DNA of 32,133 bases, from assembly GCA_001579985.1 (NCBI GenBank), contig LRSR01001287.1, positions 1-32,133 on the forward strand, written 5' to 3'. The notes beneath the pieces were generated by a model. That model saw only the letters and a program-made list of their open reading frames with translations, had not been told where the DNA came from and ran no database searches. How positions within the stretch are numbered: position 1 is the stretch's first letter; every line of letters starts with the position of its first letter. Both the position numbers and the translations under genes were made by a program. This document shows, one piece after another, positions 21,491 through 31,650 of this stretch. The stretch is from Hypsibius dujardini (Eukaryota; Tardigrada; Eutardigrada; Parachela; Hypsibiidae).

Positions 21491-21814
21491 GCCAGTGGAA
21501 GTGGAAGTGGTAGTGGAAATGGAAGTGGAAGTGGAAGTGGAAGTGGAAGTGGGAGTTGAAGTGGGAGTGGGAGTGGAAGTGGAAGTGGAAGTGGGAGTTG
21601 AAGTGGAAGTGGAAGTGGAAGTGGAAGTGGAAGTGGAAGTGGAAGTGGGAGTTGAAGTGGGAGTGGGAGTGGAAGTGGAAGTGGAAGTGGAAGTGGAAGT
21701 GTCACTGCCACTGCCACTGCCACTGCCATAGTGCCACTGCCACTGACACTGACACTGACACTGCCACTGCCACTGCCAGTGCCACTGCCATACTGACACG
21801 TTTGTTATACACCC
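21491..21814 (-). repeat. right terminal inverted repeat of the MULE
   Basis: Inverted counterpart of 11879-12166. Read inward on the minus strand it begins GGGTGTATAACAAACGTG, is identical for 50 bases, then carries GGCAGT/GTCAGT hexamers, the CACTATGGCAGTGG punctuation and a long array of CTTCCA/CTCCCA-type hexamers. It is longer than the left copy because of differing hexamer numbers. The transposase start codon lies about 180 bases inside it, so promoter activity could come from here; no TATA or initiator could be assigned. Confidence 0.88.
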
Positions 21815-21823
21815 TAAAAAATG
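21815..21823. repeat. right 9-bp target-site duplication of the MULE
   Basis: TAAAAAATG directly follows the terminal CCC of the right end and matches 11870-11878 exactly. Confidence 0.9.
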
Positions 21824-22192
21824 TCTCTCAAAAACATTCTGTAACGTGACTCTTTGAGTATGACAGCCCATGCACGTGCTCAGCATGCTTCTCCGCAAAT
21901 GTGACAGACACCAAATTGTGGTGTCTTTTTATTTAATATTCTTCCTGTTTCCGTAACTTGCGATTTCATAAATTCGTTAGCCTTTTTTATATCCTTGAAT
22001 CTGTACGTTTAAAAACAAAAGGGTAAATTCAATTCGTAAGTCCGTCAAAATAAAAACTATTTTGACAAGTACCGGTATAGCCTGAAAAATGGCAATCATT
22101 TTAGTTTGCCGCAATTTGCAGCAGTCTTTGATTAAGAAATTAGTTAGATGACTTTTGCAGTGTTAATACAATTCATTTTCACATTTATTTTT
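21824..22192. other. intergenic, no gene seen
   Basis: Sequence between the MULE and the TTA-flanked element. It is AT-rich with no recognisable feature. Confidence 0.5.
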
Positions 22193-22195
22193 TTA

Positions 22196-22706
22196 GGGAA
22201 CATCCTTTAATGACGTCAGTATTGATTAGGGGGTGCAAAAAACCCTTTGCTTTGGGGAACCCAGTAGACTTAGAAATAATCAATTTTGAATTTTTGTTGG
22301 CATTACACATCCCATGAAAATGCCGGCAAGCTCTGTGAAGGATAAGGATTTCAAATAGTTTAGTGAAATTCGATTGGAGAGCTATGTGCTTGCTGTTCAG
22401 CAAACATTTTCATAGTAACCGAGCACGCCGTATCAGCTGTTTTTCGATGCATTCGTTAGTTCTTGCCCGGAGTTCCCAAGCGAGAGAGCTACCGGCGCGC
22501 GAACAAGAACCGGTGGAGGACAAGCTCGATTTGGAGTGATAAAGACATATTTCAAAAAAAATTCTGTAATGGAAAGAATCTATGGTTTTTGACTTCAGAA
22601 ATTGAAGATCTACGGGGTGTTACAAAAATTCTGACGAACTCTGACGTTAGGAGAAGGGTGTTGAGTCGCCTAATAAAAATTACTGACTTCATTAACGGAT
22701 GTTCCC
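22196..22706. mobile_element. 511-bp non-autonomous DNA element, PIF/Harbinger-like by its ends
   Basis: Left end GGGAACATCCTTTAATGACG and right end (complement) GGGAACATCCGTTAATGAAG, both continuing TCAGTA, are inverted over about 26 bases with two mismatches. TTA lies on both sides (22193-22195, 22707-22709), consistent with the TWA duplications of PIF/Harbinger elements. An open frame starting inside at 22463 runs out past the right end and shows no transposase motif, so I do not call it a gene. The class rests only on the ends. Confidence 0.7.
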
Positions 22707-22827
22707 TTACTAAATACGGGATTAAAGCTGCGAAGATAGATAGACAATAAGATCATCATGACGCATAGATGACATAGTGTCTGTTTTTACAATAATTCAT
22801 GCAGCACACAAGCATCGTTTGAAAGTG

Positions 22828-24143
22828 TTAACGTTCATTTAAGATAAAAAAACAGCGACAGCGGGTGAGTCGAATTGTTTCTTCACGGAGGTCACGGAAA
22901 AAGGTCCAGTAGATAAGCGGATCCACGACCATATTCAGCGAGGTCAGCATAACCGAGAAGGAGTTGAAGTCGTGCAGATACGGAATCTGAGCTTCATTAG
23001 GATGATATTGAATTAAGGTGTACGTCACGGTTAGCGGAGCTGAGCAGACAATTTGCACCAGCATCATCCACATGGATAGGTTCCCGGATCTCCTAGCGTT
23101 GGCTCTGTCAACGGCTTTTTTTAAAGCTTGTGCTTTGACAGCTGTGACAGAGGGCTCTAGGTCTGCATCCGCATCCGCACGTTTTCCGGTTCCCAACATT
23201 GATGTCTTATCTGTGTAAAAAAGGTTATGAAGGAGTACCTATGTGTCTGTGTCTGTGTGTGTGTCTGTGTGTGTGTCTGTGTCTGTGTCTGTGTCTGTGT
23301 TTGTGTCTGTGTGCCTGTGTGCCTTTGTCTGTGACTGTGCTTCTGTTTGTGTCTTTGTTTGTGTATTTGGCTGGGTCTCTGTCTGTCCCCGCGTCTACGT
23401 CTGCCTCTGTGTTTGCCTACATGCTAGAGGGTTTTAAGTTTACCTGTTCTAGTACTGGGACTTGACGCAATACGTCTTTGCCGACACCGGATCATCCCCA
23501 GGAGAATTGGGTAGGAAACGTATGTGAAAAAGAGCGGCAAATAATACGTAATCATTCTCACCACAATCTGATAGGATACAAAGACTCTGTGAATATCACA
23601 TCTGGCTCCCACTGTAACAGTTTTAGTGTGGATAACGTCTGCGATAAAAAGCGGAAGGTACAGCAGGAGATAAGCACCACACAAACCAACGGTAACTTTT
23701 ACCCCGAAGGCGATCGTTTTCTGTCTATACCAAACGGGTGCCAATAAGGCGAGCCAACGATCCAACCCAATAGCCATTTGTTGCAGCAACGCCAACGACG
23801 GAAAAGTCCATGCCCCAAACTTATAAATGGCACAAAACGGTTTCAACGTAAGCAATCGTGGATTGAGGAACGCGACAATGTTTAGTGGACCCTCAATTAA
23901 CAACATCACAAATTCGATTACGACAAAATTTAAAATCTGAATCGTGAAGGATGTGATGAGACGTGGGCGTCGGACAAAGGCTAAAATGATGTAGAAATTG
24001 AAGATGAAGGATAGGACGACCGTTAGCGCTGCAACGTACAGATTGAAGGTCACGAAACTTCTTAGTTGCATAAGATCGTAATGGGGGATGTTTTCTATGG
24101 AGCTGTTCGAGAGATTACCGTTTGAGGACAAGTTGGAAACCAT
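22828..24143 (-). CDS. rhodopsin-class (7TM) G protein-coupled receptor, two exons
   Basis: A 360-residue membrane receptor, ligand unknown. Exons: 24143-23444 and 23210-22828. The donor CAG|GTAAAC and acceptor TTTTTACACAG join in frame (phase 1). Start is the first ATG (24143, preceded by AAAA). The N-terminus has glycosylation sites at N4, N10 and N13. TM1 spans about 30-57 and TM2 about 65-92. C104 before TM3 and C182 in ECL2 can form the canonical bridge. TM3 ends in DRW (128-130). TM4 is about 148-170 and TM5 about 191-218. A short basic loop leads to TM6 (about 278-301) without CWxP, and TM7 ends with DPLIY (330-334), an NPxxY variant. A short basic, Cys-containing tail ends the protein. 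No lesion is seen. Like the interrupted receptor at 4.4-6.9 kb, its intron carries a TGTGTC microsatellite; sequence identity between them is otherwise low. Confidence 0.85.
23241..23413 (+). repeat. TGTGTC microsatellite in the receptor intron
   Basis: A long run of TGTGTC/TGTCTG words, purest around 23241-23320, fills most of the 233-base intron and so lies between the TM5 and TM6 exons. Confidence 0.9.
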
Positions 24144-25064
24144 TTTTTTCTTCAATCAAATATGATGAAAAAAAGAAATCTTTCGAGAAAAGAGTTTTTC
24201 GAAAAGAAGAAATTGCAGCAATGACTTTTCCGTCAGTGACGTTCCTGTTTATTTTCAACTCCAATTTACATTGATGGGACAGAAAACTGGAAAGAGTCTT
24301 GGGACTACTATGCATATATGACACGGTTGCTTTCGGAAACAGTTCCCATCGCGTGAGAGATTATATGTCCAATTACGGCCACATAATAGGACTCGGGTCG
24401 GAATGTTTTTGCCGTCTTCGAGGCGTTCAAAGACGCGAATGACGCGATTCCGCAGATTACCTTTTCCAGCGGAGGAAGCAATGAATTCAATCTGTCAGGC
24501 AGCAGGTTCAATGATGTGCAAGCGCTGCGAGGCAATCAAGGCACGATCGGGAATTGTGTCTAGGCCGTCTTTTGTGGTGAGGGTCTTTGTTGTTGAAGGT
24601 CCAATTTTTGGGTCAAAGATCTCCATACGAAAAAGACAGCTTTCTTTTCTAGAAGTCAAGCATTGGTTGTGTATACAATTTATGTTTGAGTGAAGTTGTC
24701 AAGTAGACCTTTCCGAAAGCACTATTCGAAATACGGTTACAATCGATAACAGTTGCACCTATTGTGTTACATACCGTTCTATATTGCGTAAAAAAGCTGT
24801 TTGTAACTATTTTTATTCCCTGAAGTAAAAAGGTGAACAAACGGAGTACCACTTATGATACCAATTTTATTGGGACTTCAGAGTTATTTTGAAAATCTGG
24901 AAATGGAGAAAATCTTTTCGATTTCAATAATTTTGTTACACACAAAATTGTAAAAGTACTTGTAGTGTTGGTAAAGGATGCATGAGTACAGTGTCAACTG
25001 GACAGTCATTTTGCTAATTAAACTATCTTCCTCATTGTGAATTTTATTGTTAAAATTGTTGTGA
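24144..25064. other. upstream region of the receptor gene, no gene seen
   Basis: Presumably holds the promoter and 5' untranslated region of the minus-strand receptor near 24144-24330. No motif could be assigned with confidence. Short open frames at 24308-24700 have no recognisable domain. Confidence 0.45.
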
Positions 25065-25131
25065 GTCCCTGTTAGCTCAGCGGTGTGGGTTCTGCCTCAC
25101 GTGAGAAGCGCGACGGCTCAATTCAACTACA
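25065..25131 (+). repeat. tRNA-like sequence (degenerate, Val-CAC-like)
   Basis: TAGCTCAGCGG (25073) resembles a pol III A box and GGCTCAATTCA (25115) a B box. Between them TTCTGCCTCACGTGAGAA resembles the anticodon arm of tRNA-Val(CAC). The D and T stems are incomplete and no matching acceptor stem is found. A tRNA pseudogene or SINE head is more likely than a working tRNA. Confidence 0.35.
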
Positions 25132-25973
25132 TGACTGCGACGCGGGATGTGTAACGCAGATAATTAATGTGGTGATAATTCGTCGATACTCAAGTATCTT
25201 CAAAACAGAATATACGAACCTCCTGTCAGTAGTCCAAAGTTCGGAGAAGTTCGTCCTGGTACACAGTCAAGGTTGTGCAAATGTCTACAATATGACGTCG
25301 CACAATCAGATCGTCAAAACGATTTGTCAAGTGGGACGCCATCCGATTCCCAAGATTCTTGTACGTGACGCTGGAAACGGACAGCAGGTTGATTGAATTT
25401 TTCGGTATATGTTAATTAGAAAATTATATAACTACATAATCGTATAGTAGCTTTTCTCCGTTTTTGTCGTTCCTCCTTCCATACCAAATTGTATTATAAT
25501 TTTATTAAATTTTATTTATTAGTACATTAACTATTTATTCTTACGCAAATTTTGTAAAATGTAAAAATGACGTGAAAATCGTGTACAAACTATTATTTAA
25601 AATTTTATTATTACTATTACCATTATTATTTTATTAAATTTTATTATTATTATTGAAATTATGCAAATTATGAAAATTATGTCTCATACGACTTTTTATT
25701 ATATAAAAACGTTCAGGCTTAAAAAATACGTATGCGCATGGATTTGCAAAGTGAAAATTTCCCGTAATACTCTTTGGATTCCACCTTGAGATCAGAAATA
25801 GAGCTTCAAAGTTGCACAACCTTGCTTATCACGACAGATGTAGGCAGAGTTTCCGCTTTGTGGACATTCCGTTGTAATCATACTTTTTAGTCACAATGTT
25901 TTCGATCGTTCGCGTGACCACATATTTCATGCACAGCTTAATTACAATAACGTTAAGTGTTTCTAATTTTCAG
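25132..25973. other. AT-rich non-coding stretch
   Basis: Very AT-rich, with TTATTA-type simple repeats around 25495-25700. A 103-codon open frame over 25085-25396 overlaps the tRNA-like sequence and has no recognised domain. Confidence 0.5.
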
Positions 25974-26135
25974 GGCGTGTCTGTGAAAGTGGAAGTTCGC
26001 GACAAAGATCTCTTCACACCGCACGACATGATCGAATAATTTAATTGCCAGTTCCGTTTACGCCGCTGCGGAAAGAGCCTACAAACTGATCCCAAGGCTT
26101 GGCTTGCTGACCGCTGCGTGGACCACATCAAAACG
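25974..26135 (+). pseudogene. exon-like relic with an in-frame TAA
   Basis: A strong acceptor (TTCTAATTTTCAG) precedes 25974 and a possible donor (GTATTA) follows 26135. The 54-codon frame between them reads VSVKVEVRDKDLFTPHDMIE, then TAA at 26037-26039, then FNCQFRLRRCGKSLQTDPKA and onward without further stops. The frame remains protein-like on both sides of the stop, so one nonsense change (GAA or similar to TAA) in an old exon fits. The D-K-D and HDMIE pattern faintly recalls the N-terminal region of Notch ligands, but this is weak and I would not name it. No partner exons were found. Confidence 0.35.
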
Positions 26136-27219
26136 GTATTATAGTTGATCCGTTTCAGTACTTCGGGTTCAACCCTTTTTAATAAAAATATCGTGTTTTT
26201 TAGACTTAATTATCGCTTCCGGATTTATTCAATTTATTCCACGGAATACTTCGTTCCGTTTTAAACGAGACCATTGTAACTCCGTTGGAGAACTCAACGG
26301 CAGCCATAATCTTTAACAAATTTATACTATTACTTGAATAGAGTGACAGTTGAGATCCCCAATGTAAACTTGTACGAAAATTGAGAGAAACCCACATTTG
26401 ACCCACATTGTTGGAAGGATATTGGTTATATCTAAATTTTTTTGTGTCGTAAATTCTATAGGATGGGATATGTTCATGCACTGTTTTTGTCGAAAGTTAT
26501 TTTGAAGCTTTTTTTCAAAAAGATCTTAGTTTGGACAGGTAGCCCTATACTCGAATCTATGACTAGTGATATGTATTAATCAGTGAAATCTTTGGTTCTT
26601 TGTAATTTATCTATAAAGCTAAACAGTCTCATTCTCAAAGGTTAAGTAGGTTCAAGCATGAACGCGTATTCCCAGTTTAAAAAAAGGTTAAAGTCCCATG
26701 TCAAAGGATTTGTCCGAGCGACTATGCGTGCCCCAGATAACTTTTGTATCAGCGACATCTATAGGAAGCAATACCGTAAATAACAAGTGTCTGCATGGCC
26801 GCAACCATTCTGTAAAATGTGATGTACCAGTCCGCTACTCAATGTCTAGTCGTAATATAACGGACTGGACCACCACCGCCACCAGACTATTGTACTGTTT
26901 ACCGCCCCGTCGATTATGTGACAGGCATGCTTTTAGGACTATAATAATAATGAATTCCAAGTTGGAGAGCGAGGACATGGATGTTCCTTAATAAAACGAA
27001 TTCTTTGATGTAAGATCGCACGTTGATCACACTTGGTAAATGCAAAAGTCATGATATACGCCATTGGAGGACAATATTACGGTATAGAAGGGTCGTAATT
27101 TCACAGGAATAAAGATCGCACCATTTTCAAATTGTGGCAAGTACAAAACAAGGTCCATTGACAAGCATGAACTGTTTCATTAGGTAAGATTGCAGTCGTC
27201 TGTGGCTTTGCTGTGTTTC
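26136..27219. other. intergenic, no gene seen
   Basis: Short open frames only (91 and 97 codons at 26206-26481 and 26698-26991), without recognised domains. Confidence 0.45.
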
Positions 27220-27379
27220 TACAGAGGTTAAACCACTTGATGGTGCTTAGTTTTTAATTAATTCCCGCGTGCACAATTTCACTTCAAATTTTTCAAAACA
27301 TGCTCGATTTGAAGCCCCTGCCTCTCTATCATAAGTTTAACACGTTTCGGCTAGGATTGCAAAGCGCTAATAATTTTAC

Positions 27380-28211
27380 TTTGGTCTAAATTGGACCACA
27401 CCTTTGGCATAACCCGTTTCAAATCTGCCACTGTAGTAGCAGCGTGGTCAAACATTTTCCACTTAAACAAACATTTTCCACTTAAACAAACCATTCACAC
27501 AAAAATCCATGGGTACCAGGTCAGGGCTATTGCCCATCCAGTGCTCTTTCGGAATGAACTTGATTAAAGCCATTCTTGGGTGATTCCGGAAGAGTGCGCT
27601 GGAACACTGTCATGGCGGAAGACGACCTTATTGGTATGCTCTCCCGAAAACAGTTTCCGAATGTCGTTCTTGAAAAGCGGCTTCAAAACATGTTGGATGT
27701 AGTACTCACTGTTAATTTTCGCTCCGGGTTTGATGAAGCGGATCGTAGTTATTCCACGGGAGCAAACGCCGGCCACAAACATGACGCCCTTGAGGTGAGA
27801 TTCCTTCCAGAATTTGGTCCATCTTTCCGGACTCCATTCTCCCCAAAACTTGTAGTAAATCTTCCGGATCCCGTTAATGTCAGTCAGATAAACCCAGGCC
27901 TCATCAATAGTGATAATGTTCTTCCACTTTCGGCCGTTGATCTAGCGCAGGAACCTCGGGCCTCAGTCGAGCCGTTGTTTAGCCTGCTTTTTTGACAGGG
28001 CATGAACACGGCACTTTTTCCGCACCTTCCCCTCCAAATCCTGGCTATTGACGCGAGCAATGGCAGCCACCAGACCAGGAGTTCGGAGTTTTGGGGAGCC
28101 ACGGAATTTTACAGATGACGATGCAGTATCACTTCTGGCTTCCTGGTTGATATTTTTCCTGATGAGATTAGATATTGCTCTCTGAGAAACAACGATATTC
28201 CTGATCTTCAA
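27380..28211 (-). pseudogene. mariner-type transposase, frameshifted
   Basis: A former DDD transposase. The N-terminal helix-turn-helix part lies in one frame (27963-28211: PKLRTPGLVAAIARV). After a stop and frame change the catalytic domain follows. The first Asp is in TIDEAWVY (codon at 27904-27902) and the second in FRHDSVPAHSS (27611-27609). A frameshift after TQEWL moves the third, in GNSPDLVPMD (27522-27520), to another frame. Only 28 residues separate the second and third Asp instead of about 34, implying a deletion there. A 19-base direct duplication (27452-27489) shifts the frame again near the C-terminus. The boundaries of the relic are approximate. Confidence 0.85.
27452..27489. 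repeat. 19-bp tandem duplication inside the mariner transposase
   Basis: ACATTTTCCACTTAAACAA occurs twice in direct succession. Because 19 is not a multiple of three it disrupts the transposase frame. Confidence 0.85.
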
Positions 28212-28446
28212 TGCTTTTACAATTTTTCTGGTTGATTATTTCAAACTGACCAATCTCAAAATAGACTCCCTCACACCCAAATCTATCTTGCACCTATCTT
28301 GCATCCAAATGAGACAAGAAATATTTTACACATGTGAAATTGAGTGGAGCACGTGTTGGGTTTTTGAGATTTGGAAATCAGATAAGGCGCCCTGTACAGG
28401 TGTGAATATGAGTCACTGAGCACCATCAAGTGGTTTAACCTCTGTA

Positions 28447-30590
28447 ACGTCGTTTCTTTGACTGATCAACCTGACCCTTTCTTTCTTTCTTTTTTTCTTA
28501 CTTTTTTGAAGGTCGCGGGGACATTTGCCATCTTTTGCACCATTGATCCCACTGCACCTTCCGCCATCTGGATTGTTTTGGGAGATTCCCCATATGGGAA
28601 GCGGGGGGAATACTTCTCCCATCTTGATAGTTACCACTTGGTTGCTCCGCGCAAGGCCGAGGGGTGAGTTGATATTCTGCCACCCATTCGACATTCTTAC
28701 CATCCGTCGGAACCAACCTCGACCCGCCAATATAAATGGTATATATATTCGACTAAACTTTCAAGATTATTCATCTTTGATACATTCGCCGCGTTTATGA
28801 TAAAAAGCAAAACTACGCCGACCACCATAGCATACTTTGGAAAAACGATCATATTCTGTCAAGAAAGGGATTCGAGACCAGAATAGTAATATTAAATTTA
28901 TTTACCCCTTATTATTAAGTGTGACTTAATTAGTTAATCTATATATGAGTCCGGCATGCGAGTCAGCCTGTCTGAATGATTATCCGACTATTTATCGAAC
29001 TGCCTGTCTCCATGGCTGCCTGTCTGCTTGTATTGCTGTTTAACTACTTCTCTTTCTATATCGGTAATTGATTACTCGTCTATCAATCTATCTTTATTCC
29101 TGTCCTGGTCTGTCTACTTATCTTTATGTTGTTCTGGTGTCCGCCTGTAAGCCTGATAGTTTTCCAACTGAGACGTGTGGACATTTGCGGAGGCGTTGGC
29201 AATGTCTTTATAGTAGGAAAATAAAACTGCTCCCCCTCCCCGCTAGCTACTCGAACTAACTAGAGTAGGGCCATACCTTCCGATGGGCGGGCGGTTCTCA
29301 ATAAGCGTAAAATGCAGTGCTAAATTTGTAATGTTTGTAACGACCCTACACGGCGTCCCAGGAACCCAAGTGGATTTTCTCGCTTAATCAACGCAAACGC
29401 ACACAGTAGTGATAAAAAGGGGAAACAGAAAAACTAAACTTAGTCTACTCCCGTAGCTCGTCGTTGCTGCGCTTTAAATACATGATCGATATAAAAGAAT
29501 TAGACTGAAGCGATGAATGATTAGATATCGTTGCCTTCCCGCGTCCCGATCACGAGCTAAACAATAAGTGCAAAAAAACGCTAAACGAACTACAATAAAA
29601 TGAGTGACGGGTCCGGAGTCCGGAGTCCGGTCAGTCAGAGGGTTGGCTGACGGACACGCCAGTGACACGTTAAGAACACGCTAGTGACACGTAACACGTA
29701 AACAGCCAGCTTTTGATAGACATGTTTTTGCTTTTTGTTAGATCTAGACGCGTTTTTTGAGGCATTGAAAGGACCTGCTGCTGAATCATTTACCTGGATG
29801 AGAGTCTCCCATACCAATGCACCAAAAACAATGATACCCGTGCGACGCAAAAGAAGACAAAGCCCAATCCGAAAAAGCAATCCCACTAAAGGCTGCGCGC
29901 TCTCGCAGAATATTCTTATATGATCTTGAGTATGCTTTTTTCTTGGACTTGCTATCTGAAATATACTAAATTAAGTTCAGTCCTATCCAATTTTTTGTTT
30001 GATTTTGAGTTTTGATTTATGCCGGAATAGTCTAATCACCATCTGGACTAGCGGTCAACTTTTCAGCCTTGGGTGAGTCCGCTGGACTGTTTGCCGACGA
30101 ACCGGACGATTCGATTACGCGAAACATGAGTGGCGCACTGATACACGAACGCGGACGTAGACTCAAAGGTAGAGACATCAGCAGATACAGGGGCGGAAAA
30201 AAACATCTATACAGACATAGACACAGATAAAGAAACAAAAGACAAAAAATACGATACAAGTGTCAAAACGAAAACAAGCCCGGACACAGACACAGACACA
30301 GACACAGACACAGACACAGACACAGAAACATGAAATTTTTTTTTAATTTATCGAAAATTGTTATGCACCCTCACTGCGCAGCCTTAAAGTACCGTCATAG
30401 TACTCAAAACAATAACGCTTTTGCAGTCTCAATAAGCCGCAACCTTCTTGGCCATCTGTAATTGTTTCTTTTGTTCTACGGTTTATTTGTACGAGTCGCT
30501 CATAAAATAACGCGTTTCTCAAGCTACCAAGCGCTCATAAAAACCGTATTTGACAGCGACCCGAAAATTGAATATGGCGAGCGGGAGAGA
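28447..30590. other. long stretch without a supportable gene
   Basis: Contains decayed TGTCTGC/CTGCCTGTCT words around 28960-29130, a short triple of GAGTCCG at about 29614-29634 and duplicated GTGACACGT words near 29660-29700. Two weak exon-like segments on the minus strand (about 29886-29790, followed by a GTAAAT donor-like site; and about 30153-30034, a Ser-rich tail ending SPDGD then stop) were not convincing enough to call genes. Confidence 0.4.
30283..30326 (+). repeat. (ACAGAC)n microsatellite
   Basis: About seven near-perfect GACACA hexamers; looser copies extend back to about 30215. Confidence 0.88.
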
Positions 30591-30629
30591 ATAAAATGAC
30601 GGTTCGTTCGTCAGAAAGTTTGAATTCCC

Positions 30630-31650
30630 GTTTTCGGTCCGCCCCTTTGTTCTGTCTATCCATCTGTAAAGAGTCTGTCTGTTTGTTCACAATCCATGCA
30701 TTTGTCAGTTTGTCTATCTGCCAACCGTCAGTCGTACAGCCTACAGTCAGTCTATTTGTCCCTCGTAGTCCGTTAGTATATTGACAGATCGTCGGCCATT
30801 TCGACCTATCCGTCCCTCCATTATTCAGACCGTTTGAGTTAGTCCGCATGTTCGTCTGCCAGTGAGTTCTGCTATCCATCCGTCAATTCGTCTGTTAATC
30901 CGTCCCCTAGCCCGTCCTTTATTCCGTTCGTTCATTCATCCGTCCTTCTGTCTGTCTGTTTGTATATCGTCTGCTTGTCTGCCACTCGGTCCGCCCGTTC
31001 TCTCGTCATTCCTTAGTCCTTCCGTCTGTAAGCAGTCCATTTTTTCATCCATCGATTGCCGCTTTTGTCTCCACGGCCCGTCAGTGAGTCTGGCCGCAGT
31101 CGGTAAATGTTTTATTTTATCAGTGCAAATGTCAATTCGTTTTCTCACAGTTTGAGGGTTACTAGTCCTTTCACAGTCAATCCACAGTCAGCAATCATTC
31201 CGGCCGTCTTCAGTCCATAGGGAGTGTCAAGCAATCCACGGCGGACAGACTAACAGATTTATGTACTAAACGGTCGGAAAGGCGCACACACAGACGGATA
31301 AGCAGACAAACAGACAGCGGACGGACAGACGAATAGGCGGACAAATTGATAGAGTAAACGGGCGGACACGCTTACGGATGTATAGACAGACGGACTAGCG
31401 GATAAATTATCGGACGAACGAACGGATGAATTGTTAAAAAAAGGATCGACAGACTCCTGATGGACTGAAGAAAGGACTAAAAAACAAGCAGACAGGCTCC
31501 GGTCGGACTGCGGATGGACGGACAGATAGATAGGCATGATGCGGACAGACAGACAAACGAAAAGTCTGAAGAACATTAAACGAGCCGGTGGACTTTTAAC
31601 GAACGAACCGGTAACGAGAGTATAAACTTAGGCGGACAAACAAACGAAAG
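30630..31650. repeat. decayed minisatellite with head-to-head inverted halves
   Basis: From about 30630 to 31240 the plus strand reads CCGTC/TGTCTGTC-type words. At about 31243 it switches, and until about 31650 it reads GGCGGACAGAC/GACGGATAAG-type words. The unit resembles the GGAC arrays in the MULE introns but is far more diverged. Long minus- and plus-strand open frames here are repeat artefacts. Confidence 0.6.

Larger units (their letters stand above)
11879..21814 (-). mobile_element. complete, apparently autonomous MULE (Mutator-like) DNA transposon, 9,936 bp
   Basis: Three independent signs agree. First, the two ends are inverted copies beginning GGGTGTATAAC, identical for 50 bases and then both running through hexanucleotide arrays in the same order. 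Second, both ends are flanked by TAAAAAATG, a 9-bp duplication typical of MULE insertion. Third, the interior carries one gene (12723-21312, minus) for a MULE transposase with all catalytic residues and an open frame across 11 exons. Orientation is given by that gene. The size is large because introns are swollen by GGAC-type minisatellites and contain two nested MITE-like elements and a tRNA-like sequence. The identical target duplication and intact coding frame suggest a recent, possibly active insertion. I cannot tell which MULE subfamily it belongs to. Confidence 0.9.
27222..28444 (-). mobile_element. Tc1/mariner-family transposon, 1,223 bp, structurally complete but dead
   Basis: Ends start CAGAGGTTAAACCACTTGAT and continue GGTGCTYAGT. 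The two copies are inverted over 30 bases with one mismatch (T against C). TA lies on both sides (27220-27221, 28445-28446), the duplication expected for this superfamily. The length is typical of mariner elements. The transposase runs right to left and is broken (see next entry), so the copy cannot supply its own transposase. Confidence 0.92.

Noticed and set aside
21428-21898. 156-codon minus-strand frame across the right MULE end
   Set aside because: It spans the terminal repeat, the target duplication and flanking DNA, so it cannot be one ancestral gene.
22463-22750. 95-codon frame starting in the TTA-flanked element
   Set aside because: It crosses the right end of the element into flanking DNA and has no transposase motif.
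29635-29886. Hydrophobic minus-strand frame with a GTAAAT donor-like site
   Set aside because: A single possible membrane segment with no partner exon in reach; too weak to call a gene.
30034-30153. Possible terminal exon on the minus strand ending SPDGD
   Set aside because: An acceptor-like site exists but no upstream exon or domain was found, and the adjacent sequence is simple repeat.
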